The notes: generated by a model from the sequence alone, not told the origin. A stretch of DNA of 21,806 nucleotides from Funneliformis mosseae (GCA_910592005.1 CAJVPP010001207.1:1-21806), one strand, 5' to 3'; positions 9,089 to 18,489 are shown, numbered from the stretch's first letter. Numbers and translations are program-made.

Positions 9089-11130
9089 ATGATAAATACA
9101 AAGAATCCTATATATTCAAAATCTGATCTATACACAGAATATACTAATACATAAAAAGAAATTTGACATAAAACTCAGAAAGAAATTGAAAGTAAGATCA
9201 AAGAATATTTAGAAATCCCAATTCTAATATAAGGATTAATCGGTCATGATCCATTTTATCTTGAAACTCAAAATCTGCCTAAATTAATCAACCCTCTCAA
9301 AGAAAAATTGACAAGAATATTGTAGCTGAAACTGCAACACCGCCTAATACTACAGCGCAAAAAAAAGCTGCAGAAACTATCAATATAACAAATATAAAGC
9401 TTACTGAATTTCAACAAACTTATAATTCTACTACCGACTTCGAGATTTGGCATAATATAATGGAGTGCATGATAACTCTCAGGCAAATTTTATATAATAA
9501 GGATAATAAAGTTAAAAAATTAAAACGTCAAGCGGAATATCAATGAAAATGTAGGAAAAAAAGTAAAACTCCTGCAAAAACATCAGGAAATAATAAAATA
9601 CGATTCACCTAGTCATCTACCTTTTTTAGTTCAATATTTTAATTTATATGAACATATACATGAAAGTATCAAATTCAGAGCTGCAGATAAAAAAAGAAGG
9701 AAAGAAATCATTAAAGTTAGAACTATTTGACATCTTCAGGAGAAACTTAATTCAAAGTATAATAAGTATCTTTCTTACACCACCTTCAATAATTATTTGT
9801 TGCCATCTTGATCAAATACTATACCAGTAAAGACTTATTATCTAGCCATTATTGCAAATGCATCTGTTTTACAAAATAAAAGAAATGAGCATGTTGATGA
9901 ACATTATTGTCTTGCATCTGTGAAAGGAGCAAAATAATTTGCAGCTTTATTTTCAGCCTATTCTGTTATCATTTCGCAAGATGATAAAACCAAGATTCTT
10001 CTTGGTATTCCTACAGTTAAAAGAACCTTTCAAATCATATAAAGTTTTCAAGAACCAGTTATTCTACCTAATCACGATTTTCTGATTAGTATATAGCAAA
10101 AACTTATTCTGTCAGTTTACTTACTCATTAACTCAGGTAATACAAATGACATTCTCCATAATGGTTAACTTTGATCTTTATATATCCACAATATCAGATT
10201 AGCACAAGTTCAGTCACTTATATGAGTGACCTAAATTCGCTAACTCGAGACAGTCATTTTGACGAAATATTAAAAGTCAGCAGTCAGGTCAAACCCATTT
10301 GGATTCTTTTAGTCAATAGAGGTTCTGATAAAAATCCTTGCCATATGAAAAACATTCTTTAATATTGTAGAATATTTCATGCCTTTAATCTTGATTATCT
10401 TTCTATTCGAACACACACACTGGGTTAATTAGCATATAACCTTATTAAATGTAGTATAGCAACGCTTTTTCAAAAACTAGCTAAAATAATATTGCCAATC
10501 AGTAAATATAGCTTCAGTTTTAATTCTCAAGGTCAGGTAGTTGATTTAGAGCTTGCAATGATGAACTTTCGTTATGATAGTAAGGCTTTATGCTCTCTTT
10601 AAGAATGTGATCCTATCCATAGAAAACCAGTCACTGCATAATACATCGATCAAAAAGACTCTTCTTTTGGTAATATCATATTTCTCAGATCTGAAAAAGA
10701 AAATAATAGCGAATCGGCAGTACTCTGATAATGGTTAGAAAATTATACCAAAATATGTCAATACTCACTTGACATTAAGAAATGCAGAAATTCTTCTTAT
10801 TGCTCGCCTAAACGTCATAAAGAAGTAGCTATTCTTCTTGTGAAAAATGACAGATTTCTCTCACTCAAAATACCTGGATATGATGCTCACTGTCCTTCTA
10901 TTAGTTCAAGCACTTATAATCATCTCTGTTGTTCTGACTGCAATATATACTTTCTAACTCTTTTTCTCATTGCCTTATATAAGAAAAGCTGACATCTGAG
11001 AAAATGAAGACAACCTGTTAAACAAAAAAAGCCACTTACCAATTCCTTGAATAATTTTTCTATTGCACTTGCATGAGACAAACAAGTTCCAATTTTAAAT
11101 GACTGGAAAGTACATTTGAAAGGTGAGTAA
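9089..11130 (+). pseudogene. Decayed DDE transposase-like gene with C-terminal zinc finger
   Basis: A long coding relic in several frames; the ATG at 9089 is tentative and similar coding-like sequence extends back towards 8930. Recognisable blocks in order: IWHNIMECMITLRQILYNKD with a Lys/Arg-rich stretch (9432-9550), YDSPSHLPFLVQYFNLYEHI and FRAADKKRRKEIIKVRT (9600-9730), HYCLASVKGAK and ISQDDKTKILLG (9900-10010), then after a frameshift near 10165 STSSVTYMSDLNSLTRDSHF, PIWILLVNRGSDKNPCHMKN, LDYLSIRTHTLG and NSQGQVVDLELAMMNFRY, and finally CCSDCNIYF, one half of a C2H2-like finger. From memory this is a DDE transposase-like family, abundant in Glomeromycotina and present in invertebrates, whose core motifs read VDGGPDENPRH and YNPVERSMATLS. 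Here those positions carry transitions, including Asp to Asn (10315-10317) and Glu to Lys (10447-10449). No terminal repeats were found. It is dead. Confidence 0.65.
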
Positions 11131-11156
11131 GGTGATTAAGAAAATAAAAAGATTAT

Positions 11157-11225
11157 TGCAAAGGATAGGCAGAGTTTAAAACAATGTAAAAGATAGGTAG
11201 ATTTTAAAATTTAGGCAGAATTTTA
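11157..11225. repeat. Three short tandem units GGATAGGCAGA-type
   Basis: Units AAGGATAGGCAGAGTTTAAA, AAAGATAGGTAGATTTTAAA and a shorter TTTAGGCAGAATTTTA follow each other just past the transposase relic. They differ only by transitions and length. They may be subterminal repeats of the preceding element; this is a guess from position. Confidence 0.45.
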
Positions 11226-11407
11226 ATAAAATCAAACTAAAATTTTGATATAAAAGCGGTAGTGATATAAAATTTAAATGCTAAATGCTAAGTTACAATA
11301 AGATTTACTTATTTATTCTGATTGGCTAATCATATAATCACATGAAAGGTAAGACATTTAATACATACCTCCCTCCCTTTTGATAATTATATAATATGAG
11401 TTGATTG
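11226..11407. other. Non-coding flank with CCAAT-like and C-rich words
   Basis: No gene is visible. The segment contains GATTGGCTAATCA near 11319 (a CCAAT-box-like word on the minus strand) and CCTCCCTCCC near 11368. Neither precedes a recognisable coding region, so no promoter is claimed. Confidence 0.3.
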
Positions 11408-11542
11408 CTAGGAAAATCAGGTTCCGGAAATTTTTTAACAAAATTGAGATTTTTATTGCATTTTAGTTTTTGATGTTATTAGATCAAAATGTATTAAGCT
11501 CTTAATTTAAGTGAAAAATTTCTTAGAACTTGATTTTCCTAG
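11408..11542. repeat. MITE-like element with CTAGGAAAATCA inverted ends, copy 1
   Basis: A 135-bp segment whose ends are inverted copies: left CTAGGAAAATCAGGTTCCGG, right (reverse complement) CTAGGAAAATCAAGTTCTAA, with similarity reaching about 32 bp through AAATTTTT.AC. It has no coding capacity. A related element lies at 18490-18753, sharing the left end and the inner TTTATTGCATTTT word. This fits a short non-autonomous transposon; no clear target duplication could be set. Confidence 0.6.
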
Positions 11543-11613
11543 AAACCCTCCCATATGTGTTACTTTCCTAAGTATGCAATGTAATTTTTAAATATTGTAA
11601 TTTTTCAGAATTA

Positions 11614-12446
11614 CAGTAGTAATCATAAATATCTGATCATCTCTAACTTCAGCTATAAGTAAGTAAATTCAAAAATTTTTTTTATTTAAAAAATACATAA
11701 CTAACTAACTAAAATTAATATATTATGTAATTATTATCTGACTCTATAAGTGCAACTATACGCCTTTTTATGCTAGCTACCAAATTCGTAGCAAATACAG
11801 GTAATAATCAATTCCATTCTTTTGTAAGTTTTTCCTTTAACCCTCTAATTTATTGAATTTATTTTTTTGTATATTAATTTTCATTAACTTTCAAACGTTT
11901 TCTATAGAGGTTTGGTCTGAAAACATTGATGGCCAAGAAAGTATCTCAATGCCATTTTCTTCCTTCCATTTTTTCACAATTTTTGATTGATACTTTGGAT
12001 CATTATCTTCTTGCAAGATCCAATCTATGTTACCTTCACCAAAAAGTTTAGAAATGGAAGCTAGAAGATCCTGCTCATAAATAGTATATATAAATTTAGC
12101 ATTAAGGTTCCTCTGAAAGCAAAATAGCTTACCAAATCCAGAAGCAGAAAAACATCCTCAAACATGAACTTTTAGTGGATGCTTAACAGAATAAAACACT
12201 TTTTTTCTACCAGAAAACTGCCAAACCTTTTTTTGATGTATATAATTAAAATGTACTTTCATCTGTAAAAACAACTCAATTCCAATCAAAATTCTTATGT
12301 TATTTTGCCTATTACAACCTTTTCTTTCAATAGTCTTCTTTAAACAAAGGTTTAGAAATTTCATTACTAAACTTTCCTTTAGACTTATGAAGACGTCACC
12401 TTACTATTTTTACACTAAGCTTAATACCTCTTTCTTCCATTTTTCT
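11614..12446 (-). mobile_element. 5'-truncated Tc1 element, family B copy 3
   Basis: Minus-strand copy of the 7652-8918 element. Its 3' terminal repeat is at the left (CAGTAGTAATCATAAATA, after TA at 11612-11613), with two transitions against copy 1. Similarity runs unbroken to the words for EKMEER at about 12446 and stops abruptly in a TTTTC pyrimidine run. The 5' end, TIR and helix-turn-helix region (about 440 bp) are absent. Confidence 0.85.
11715..12446 (-). pseudogene. Truncated Tc1 transposase remnant (family B copy 3)
   Basis: C-terminal two thirds of the DD34E transposase. Readable blocks are MKFLNLCLKKTIERKGCN, FLQMKVHFNYIHQKK (the FTDES Asp region is altered), KLFGEGNIDWILQEDNDPK with the second Asp, WKEENGIEILSWPSMFSD and SIENVWKLMKINIQK with the Glu. 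The 68-codon open piece at 12158-12364 belongs to it. It keeps the T run and the A run that are altered in copy 1, so it is useful for inferring the ancestral frame. Stops are again transition-derived. Confidence 0.8.
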
Positions 12447-12674
12447 TTTCTTTTCTTTTTATTATTTTACTTGTGAATAAATACATTATTTATAAATACA
12501 ACTTATTGACAATTGGTTAAATCGTAACTCACTGTAATCATATAAATACTTTTGATAAACTGTCTGTATTAAAACTTGTAAATTGTTAAAAGATTACTGC
12601 TTAATTAAAAAGAATAAACTGCTTGAACATCCCGTCTAACAGTCGTAGTTCATAAGAATTACATGTTAACAGTA
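12447..12674. other. AT-rich spacer after pyrimidine run
   Basis: Begins with repeated TTTTC words at the break of the truncated transposon. No gene, RNA or terminal repeat was seen before the 18-bp minisatellite. Confidence 0.4.
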
Positions 12675-12849
12675 TTTAGACTATATCATTTTAGATTATA
12701 TGTGATAATTAGATTACATTATTTAGATCATATGCGGTATTCAGATTATATGTGATATTTAGATTATATATAATATTCAAATTATATGTGATAGTTAGAT
12801 TACATGTGATATTCAGATTATATATGATATTTAGATTACATGTGATACT
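12675..12849. repeat. 18-bp minisatellite, about nine to ten units
   Basis: Consensus unit AGATTATATGTGATATTY. Most units are 18 bp, a few are 15-19 bp, and they vary mainly at C/T and G/A positions (for example AGATTACATGTGATATTC and AGATCATATGCGGTATTC). The array stops just before the hairpin at 12862-12911, whose arms contain the same word in inverted form (ATATCACATATAAT). Confidence 0.75.
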
Positions 12850-12861
12850 ATAATCTAGGGT

Positions 12862-12911
12862 AAGTGAAATATCACATATAATATAATAATATTATATGTG
12901 GTATTCCACTT
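12862..12911. repeat. 50-bp near-perfect hairpin
   Basis: Arms of about 23 nt: AAGTGAAATATCACATATAA at the left against AAGTGGAATACCACATATAA read from the right on the minus strand, with a four-base loop. The two arm mismatches are both transitions. It sits 30 bp upstream of the ATG of the decayed frame at 12941. Confidence 0.7.
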
Positions 12912-13316
12912 GATGAATTTATTAACTACCTTTCAAACATATGCCAAAAAGAAAAGAAATTGCAACAAAATAAATTTTTTCTTCAACTAATAATACCTAA
13001 ACTTGTAAGATATTAGTGTAATAAAGAAATTAAATTAGATAGAAAATATCAATCAAAAAATTTAATTTTTCATGCAAAAAGTAATAATTGTTGAATTTGA
13101 AAAGATAATCAAGCAAGTGTATTAAAATATTTTACAAAATTCATAATAAGTCAATATTCTAAAAATCTAAAGTTTGTATTAAGCTGACAAATGATAAAAT
13201 AAAACAATATGTACTTAAAAGTCTAGCTAAATTTGATAGATTAAAGAAAGATTATATTATAGTGAAACAATTATTTCTTGGAAGATTTTCTAATGAATTT
13301 TCTTATTCAAGACTTA

Positions 13317-14579
13317 CAGTAACGGTTATAAGTATTCGATCACTTAAAATCATTCAAAATTATTATATAACTACCTCTTAAATTTTTTAGAAATATAATG
13401 TAATACAATACATGATCACCTGTAAATTTATAAGTGTCAATGATACAAAAAAAAAATTAGATCATCAAACTTTCGCTTGAAAAATGGAACTTTCTTTAGA
13501 GAAATGATATAAAATTGTCTTTTTACATGAGTATCCAGCTGATCCAAAGTTTAGTTTTGGATTTATTGCTAAACAGATACGTTATAATAAATCTATAGCT
13601 ATTTATTACGTAAAAAGATATCATGAAAATTGGGACCTAAGTACTTTAGAAAGATTAGAGCAGCCTTGTGTAATATCTGCAAAATAAGATGACAAGATTG
13701 TAAAAATGGTAAAGAAAGAACATAATATAACAGCCATTCAAATACAAAAAAAAATAGAAGAAAGAGATGTTGGGCTTAGTATAGAAACAGTAAGGTGACA
13801 TTTTCGTAAGTTTAGAAGAAAGTATAGTAATGAAATTTCTAAACCTTTGCTTAAAGAAGACCATTGAAAGAAAAGGTTGCAATGGGCAAAAAAACATAAG
13901 AATTTTGATTGAAATCGAGTTGTTTTATAGATGAGAGTACATTTCAATTATATATATCAAAAAAAAAGGTTTAGCAGTTTCCTGGTAGAAAAAAAGTGTT
14001 TCGTTCTGTTAAGTATCCACCAAAAGTTTATGTTTGGAAATGTTTTTCTGCTTTTGGATTTGATAAGCTATTTTGCTTTCAGATGAACCTTAATGCTGAA
14101 TTTATGTGTATTATTTATAAGTAGGGTTTTTTGGCTTCCATCTCTAAACTTTTTGGTAAAGGTAACATAGATTGGATTTTGTAAGAAAATAATGATTCAA
14201 AATATCAATCAAAAATCGCAAAAAAAGGAAGGAAGAAAATAGCATTGAGGTACTTTTTGGCCATCAATGTCTCCAGACCAAAATCCTATAGAAAATTTTT
14301 GGAAGTTAATGAAAATTAATATACAAAAAAAAATTCAATCAATTAGAGAGTTAAAGGGAAAACTTACAAAAGGATGGAACTGATTATTACCTATACTTGT
14401 CGTGAATTTTGTAGCTAGCATAACAAGGCATACAGCTACACTTATAAAGTTAGATGGTGACTATATAATATATTAATTTTAGTTAGTTGATTATATATTT
14501 TTTAAATAAAAAAAAAATTTTTGAATTTACTTACTTGTAGCCAAAGTTAGAGGTGATCAGATACTTATGACTGCTACTA
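13317..14579 (+). mobile_element. Complete but inactive Tc1 element, family B copy 2
   Basis: 1263 bp between TA at 13315-13316 and TA at 14580-14581. Ends are CAGTAACGGTTATAAGTATT at the left and, read inward from the right, TAGTAGCAGTCATAAGTATC: the same inverted repeat as copy 1 with several transitions. It is inserted in the decayed frame that begins at 12941. Confidence 0.9.
13484..14476 (+). pseudogene. Decayed Tc1 transposase (family B copy 2)
   Basis: 993 bp from ATG to TAA, colinear with the gene in copy 1. Recognisable parts include MELSLEK, IAKQIRYNKSIAIYYVKRYH, the DES region near 13929-13940, AFGF-like and NEFMC-like middle segments, and SPDQNPIENFW near 14270-14300. Stops again stand at Gln, Arg and Trp codons, partly different ones from copy 1: the Trp after YHEN is intact here (TGG) but TGA in copy 1, while the Gln of AKQDDK is TAA here and intact there. 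So the two copies decayed independently after insertion. Confidence 0.85.
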
Positions 14580-14858
14580 TATATTATACTTTTCACTTTT
14601 AAGTTTTATTAAGTATTCTGAAAATTTAAAATTTTTCAGTATAAAAATCATATTTATTATGTATTGTATTTATCATATAATTAATTCTTAATACTATAAT
14701 GTTGATTAAATTACCTTAGTTTTAAATAAGCTCTAAATTTAGAATTTATTCTATTTGCTTATATCATATATTTAATTATTATTATGTATTCATTATACTC
14801 TAAATAGTCCTTTCTGCTTTAATTCTTTGAGTTGACTGATATAATTTATAGAGAAATT

Positions 14859-15179
14859 TTAACTATAACAGAAGGCAGTTAATTTGAAGTTAAAATATTT
14901 TGTAATTTTAAATAATGTTTTTCAGCATTTTTCTCACTATTAAAAAATTTTTTATAATTTAAATGTTTTTTAATAGTTTTCAAAATTACTTTCATTTTGT
15001 CCTAAATATGAAAAAACAGAAAAAAAAGTCAGCTAAAATTTATATAAATTTAAACACATTCTAGATTCTTTTACATCAACCTTTTCTGTTACTTTATTAT
15101 TATTATTTTTAAAAGAGTTTTGTAATGATTCTAATTTATTATTAGTATAATATACTGGCTTTTTCCTTTCTATTTCAAT
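14859..15179 (-). pseudogene. Possible decayed coding relic (unknown)
   Basis: One minus-strand register of 107 codons. The first 48 are stop-free and protein-like: IEIERKKPVYYTNNKLESLQ, then NSFKNNNNKVTEKVDVKESR, MCLNLYKF. After a TAG come 22 more open codons (LTFFSVFSYLGQNESNFENY), then several stops, each one transition from Gln or Arg, before KTLFKITKYFNFKLTAFCYS and TAA. An ATG-led segment MKKINKSSLK sits just upstream in another frame. No family is recognised. Such a stop-poor stretch is unusual in sequence this AT-rich, but could be chance. Confidence 0.3.
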
Positions 15180-15202
15180 GAAGATTTATTAATTTTCTTC
15201 AT

Positions 15203-16600
15203 TTTGCAGGAGGATTGTCATCAGACTACTTTAATAATTTAAATAGCTGTATTTTTTTAAATTAGTTAAATCTTAAATTTTACAAAAAAAATTAATTATT
15301 GTAAATATTAGGATAGTAGTATATAAATTTTTATCTTTTCTATAAATTATTATTTCCTTATCAAATTCTTATTGATTTTAGCAAAAAATTTGTTTTTCTT
15401 TAAAAGATTAAAATTTTGCTACTCTAATTTTTTAATTCTTTTGCTAAATTTAGTAAGTTTTTTTTACTTCTGATTCATTATATAAGAATAAAGAAAATAT
15501 ATAGTTAATTATTATAAAAAATAAACTAAAATTAATATATTTAATTTTAAATTATCAGAATTATTAAAAATCATAACTACAGCTACAGCTGAAATACTTA
15601 CTGCTAGTTCTTATTAAAATTTAAATGAAAGCTAAGTTATTAATATTGTTTTTGCATTATTTAATATTTACTTTTATAATTTGAAAAGTTATTTAGTATT
15701 AATATAATAATAATATATCATAACTAATTTATGCTTTAAAATATTCAACACTTCTTCAGATAATTTTGAGTGAATGTATTTTTGTTTTTTTTATTATAAA
15801 AGAGTAAATAAAATCAGTTTGTTATTTAAAAATTGATTAGTTAGTTAGCTGGTTGATTGATAAAATTCAACTTATGTTCTTTTTCTTCATTAGTTAATTT
15901 TGATTTGATATATTTTTAGTATTAATTACAGTTGTTTTTTTGTTATAAAAAAATAAAAAATTAGTATATTATTTGAAAATTGGCTGGCTGATTAATAAAA
16001 TTTTAATTAAGTTCTTTTAGTTCTTTGTAATGATTATTTTGTTAGCATTTTAATAGCATTTTAATAATTTGATAATAAATAGAAAAAAGAAAAAATTTGA
16101 TTGTAAAGATAAAATTTGATTTAAAAAGATAAAGTTCAATTTAAAATTATTTTTTAAGAAGTAAAAAAGTCATATAAATTTTTCTATATTTATTAAAAAT
16201 AAATTTAAATAATATATTAAATAATATATTATATTAATACAAGACTTAAAGTAAATTAAAAACAATTTATCAATATAATTAATATTTTAATATTATAATA
16301 AAGAAATTTAAAGTAAATTGAAATAATTTATTATTTATTAATGTAATAAGACTTAAAGTAAATCAGAAAAAATACTTCATTATGATTTTAAGTTTATTTT
16401 GATTTAATGTATTGAAAAGTTATTTTTGAATCTAATATTAATTTAAGTAGAAACACTGCAATTTGAATACTTTATAAGAATAATTTGTAAAATAAAGTAG
16501 TATAAATTGATCTGAATTATTACACTTATCATATATTAATCTTATAAAATATATTACAATCAATCTAATATATTGCTTATTTTTAGGTATTTTATAATGG
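15203..16600. other. AT-rich DNA with degenerate repeats, no genes
   Basis: No open frame or transposase motif was seen. Two related ~130-145-bp blocks lie at about 15780-16015, each with a poly-T run, TTATAAAA, a TTATTT(G/A)AAAATTG word and a GCTGGNTGATTNATAAAATT word. At 16236-16385 a third kind of repeat occurs, listed separately. The word TTGCAGGAGGA at 15205-15215 recalls the GCAGGAGG of the module at 6351, but nothing else of that module is present. Confidence 0.4.
16236..16385. repeat. Three degenerate units with ACTTAAAGTAAAT core
   Basis: The words AAGACTTAAAGTAAATTAAA, AAGAAATTTAAAGTAAATTG and AAGACTTAAAGTAAATCAGA begin near 16240, 16300 and 16348, each followed by A/T-rich tails. 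The units are about 45-60 bp long and poorly conserved. Confidence 0.45.
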
Positions 16601-16607
16601 ATAGTAA

Positions 16608-17590
16608 AATAAAACTGAATTAATAAAGGATTTTGACATTAAATTCCTTAAATAAGATTTAGAAAAAGATGAATGAGTTTTAAATTTAATTGATTTGAGT
16701 CAAGTTTTAAGTAAAATTTATGAAGAAAAAGGATTTTCTAATTTTACAGCTGATTAGTAATAAATATTTTTACTATATATACCACTATTTCACTTTGAGA
16801 ACATTTTTTAATTATAGATAGAAAAATTCTTATATATTTTATAAGGATTTATATAATTTTAGTATATCAGATTGTAGAATTAAATTTATTATATGAAGTA
16901 TATCAAAGATTAATTAAGATAATAAAGTTGATTAAAGATAATCAGATATAATAAAATTATATTAAATTTTTACCTTTTTCTTTATTTGTATAATTGCTTA
17001 ATAAATTATGATCATTATTTATATTTAATATTTTTTTTGAATATATTAATGAAATATTAGGTCTTTTTGAGAATTTCTTAAATAAATTAATTTACTTATT
17101 TATGAATAAATTTTAGAATCTATATCAAATAGTAATAGAAAGATTAAATCTGAGCTAATGTATCGATTAATGTTTGATATTCAAATTGATAGTATTACAA
17201 ATTCTAGTAGTATTGATGTAAAGGACTTGAATTGCTAGATAATTAGCCTTCTATTAATTTCCTTTTAGATATAGATAATTTTTCTTATAAAGATTTTGAA
17301 TGAATTTATGAAATATTAAAAAATCAAATATTACTAATAGTGAACCATTTCTTAATAAATTCCTTAAACTATTGGATAATATAATTATTTCAAGTAAAAT
17401 GTTTGATTTGATAGTTAAATATTATATAGTGACTTATAACACGTTAAAATTTAGAAGGCCAATCAATAAGATTTAAAATATAGTATAATTCATGTTAAAA
17501 TAAAATTTGTAAGATAATGAATTAGTTTTAAAATCATTAATTCATCAATATCTTCACAATATATAAAAAATTTGTAAATTTGACCAAATT
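16608..17590 (+). pseudogene. Long decayed coding relic of unknown family
   Basis: Protein-like sequence in shifting plus-strand frames. In order: LIKDFDIKFLK and VLNLIDLSQVLSKIYEEKGF, SNFTAD (16617-16755); IFLLYIPLFHFENIF and IYYMKYIKD (16770-16915); ILESISNSNRKIKSELMYRL, MFDIQIDSITNSSSIDVKDL (17113-17233); PSINFLLDIDNFSYKDFE and IYEILKNQILLIVNHF (17253-17352); SEPFLNKFLKLLDNIIISSK, MFDLIVKYYIVTYNTLKFRR (17340-17460); NELVLKSLIHQYLHNI (17520-17567). Stops between blocks are nearly all TAA/TAG/TGA, one transition from Gln, Arg or Trp. Further weakly coding-like sequence extends to about 17960. No catalytic motif or known domain was recognised; it could be an old transposon gene or a dead host gene. 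Confidence 0.4.
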
Positions 17591-18005
17591 TATTATAAAT
17601 GATAGTACTATTGATTTTTATTTGAATCAAGTTCAATATTATTTACTCATATGATTAATTTATAATTCAAATTAACTAAACATTTAACATATATTCACTA
17701 GTATAAATCTGTAAGTTTTCAAATATTTGGTATTATTTTAGCAATGAAGAAATATTTAATATCAAATTATGAAATACTGATTTTTACTTGAAAATTTATT
17801 ATTGTATAATACCAGTTTATCATATTTTAGGTCAATTTGAATTAGTAAACAATTGAATTTTAGTTTGACAAAATGTAAAAGAATATTTAACTATTAATCC
17901 AATTAATAGAAAATACTATTTGTAAAAATAATTGAAATTTTTTAGCATGAATTTTATAAATTATAATACAAAAATTAGTTATATTTTCTTTCAAATTTTA
18001 ATATA
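17591..18005. other. AT-rich tail of the decayed region
   Basis: Short coding-like fragments continue (for example STIDFYLNQVQYYLL near 17604-17650) but stops become too dense to assign a frame. Nothing else was recognised. Confidence 0.3.
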
Positions 18006-18214
18006 TTTTAGCTGATTTTTAATGTATATCAATCAGGTATAAATCAGATATCAATCAGCTATAAATAAAATAAGTTAAATTTTAGCTGATTCTTGATGTA
18101 TACCAATCAGCTATAAATAGGTTAAGATTTTGGCTGATTCTTGATGTATATCAATTAGCTAAACTGATTTTTGATAATTTGCTAATTTTAGGCTGATTTA
18201 TAGCATAACTGATT
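18006..18214. repeat. Hairpin-bearing tandem repeat, about three to four units of ~48 bp
   Basis: Units start at about 18006, 18079 and 18128, with a shorter one near 18187. The consensus runs TTTTAGCTGATTCTTGATG then TATACCAATCAGCTATAAAT. Each main unit contains inverted words AGCTGATT and AATCAGCT about 13 bases apart, so each can fold as a stem-loop. The first unit has an extra ATCAGATATCAATCAGCT insertion. No coding potential. Confidence 0.6.
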
Positions 18215-18240
18215 TTTTTAATTTTAACTAGTGTTACAGT

Positions 18241-18489
18241 ATAATAGTTTAAATTATTTGAAATTAAATTAGAGATAAATTTTAATAAATAGGTATAATG
18301 TTATAAAATTAATCTGTAACAAATAAGTGTGATAAATAGGATTTCATATAACGAAAAATTTTAAATTCACAGAATACTTAATAAAATGGAAATATGAAAG
18401 GTATAATATGAAGTGATAAATATTTCATATATTATGTGCTGGTGATTTTTTGTAGATACAGCTGGGAAAGATATAATATAAAAAAATTG
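18241..18489. other. AT-rich DNA, nothing recognised
   Basis: No gene, RNA or inverted repeat could be supported here. Confidence 0.4.

Larger units (their letters stand above)
12941..14691 (+). pseudogene. Decayed 161-codon gene split by a Tc1 insertion
   Basis: The frame starts MPKRKEIATK at 12941 and stays in one register to the TA at 13315-13316, where family B copy 2 is inserted. Leaving out the transposon and one TA, the same register continues from 14582 (SRLILYFSLLSF, then FFSIKIIFIMYC) to TAA at 14689-14691: 376 + 110 = 486 bases, exactly 162 codons. The left part has about ten in-frame stops, all TAA or TAG, one transition from Gln. From 13170 to the insertion site it is open (KVCIKLTNDKIKQYVLKSLA, RLKKDYIIVKQLFLGRF), and the 36 codons after the insertion are open too. 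The product would be Lys-rich with a hydrophobic C-terminus. No family is recognised. The reading depends on my frame alignment. Confidence 0.45.

Noticed and set aside
12675..12849. CRISPR-like array from regularly spaced repeats
   Set aside because: The 18-bp units are directly adjacent with no spacers, in eukaryotic DNA; it is a minisatellite.
13655..13947. Two overlapping minus-strand open frames of 69 and 80 codons
   Set aside because: They are antisense to the family B transposase relic, whose plus-strand frame and motifs are clear.
14985..15025. Splice acceptor (T-rich tract, then TTTAG) in the minus-strand relic
   Set aside because: The register stays open across it and no matching donor was convincing; T-rich tracts are frequent here.
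15205..15235. TTGCAGGAGGATTGTCATCA as a third copy of the palindrome module
   Set aside because: Only GCAGGAGG and a few bases agree; palindrome, TATA box and leader are missing.
5229..17590. Alternative genetic code with TAA/TAG read as Gln, since most in-frame stops stand at apparent Gln positions
   Set aside because: The 844-codon RNF213-like frame has no internal TAA/TAG, uses CAA/CAG for Gln and ends in TAA. The transposon copies also have TGA and TAG at Trp positions, frameshifts, and catalytic Asp/Glu changes, which fit mutation rather than recoding.
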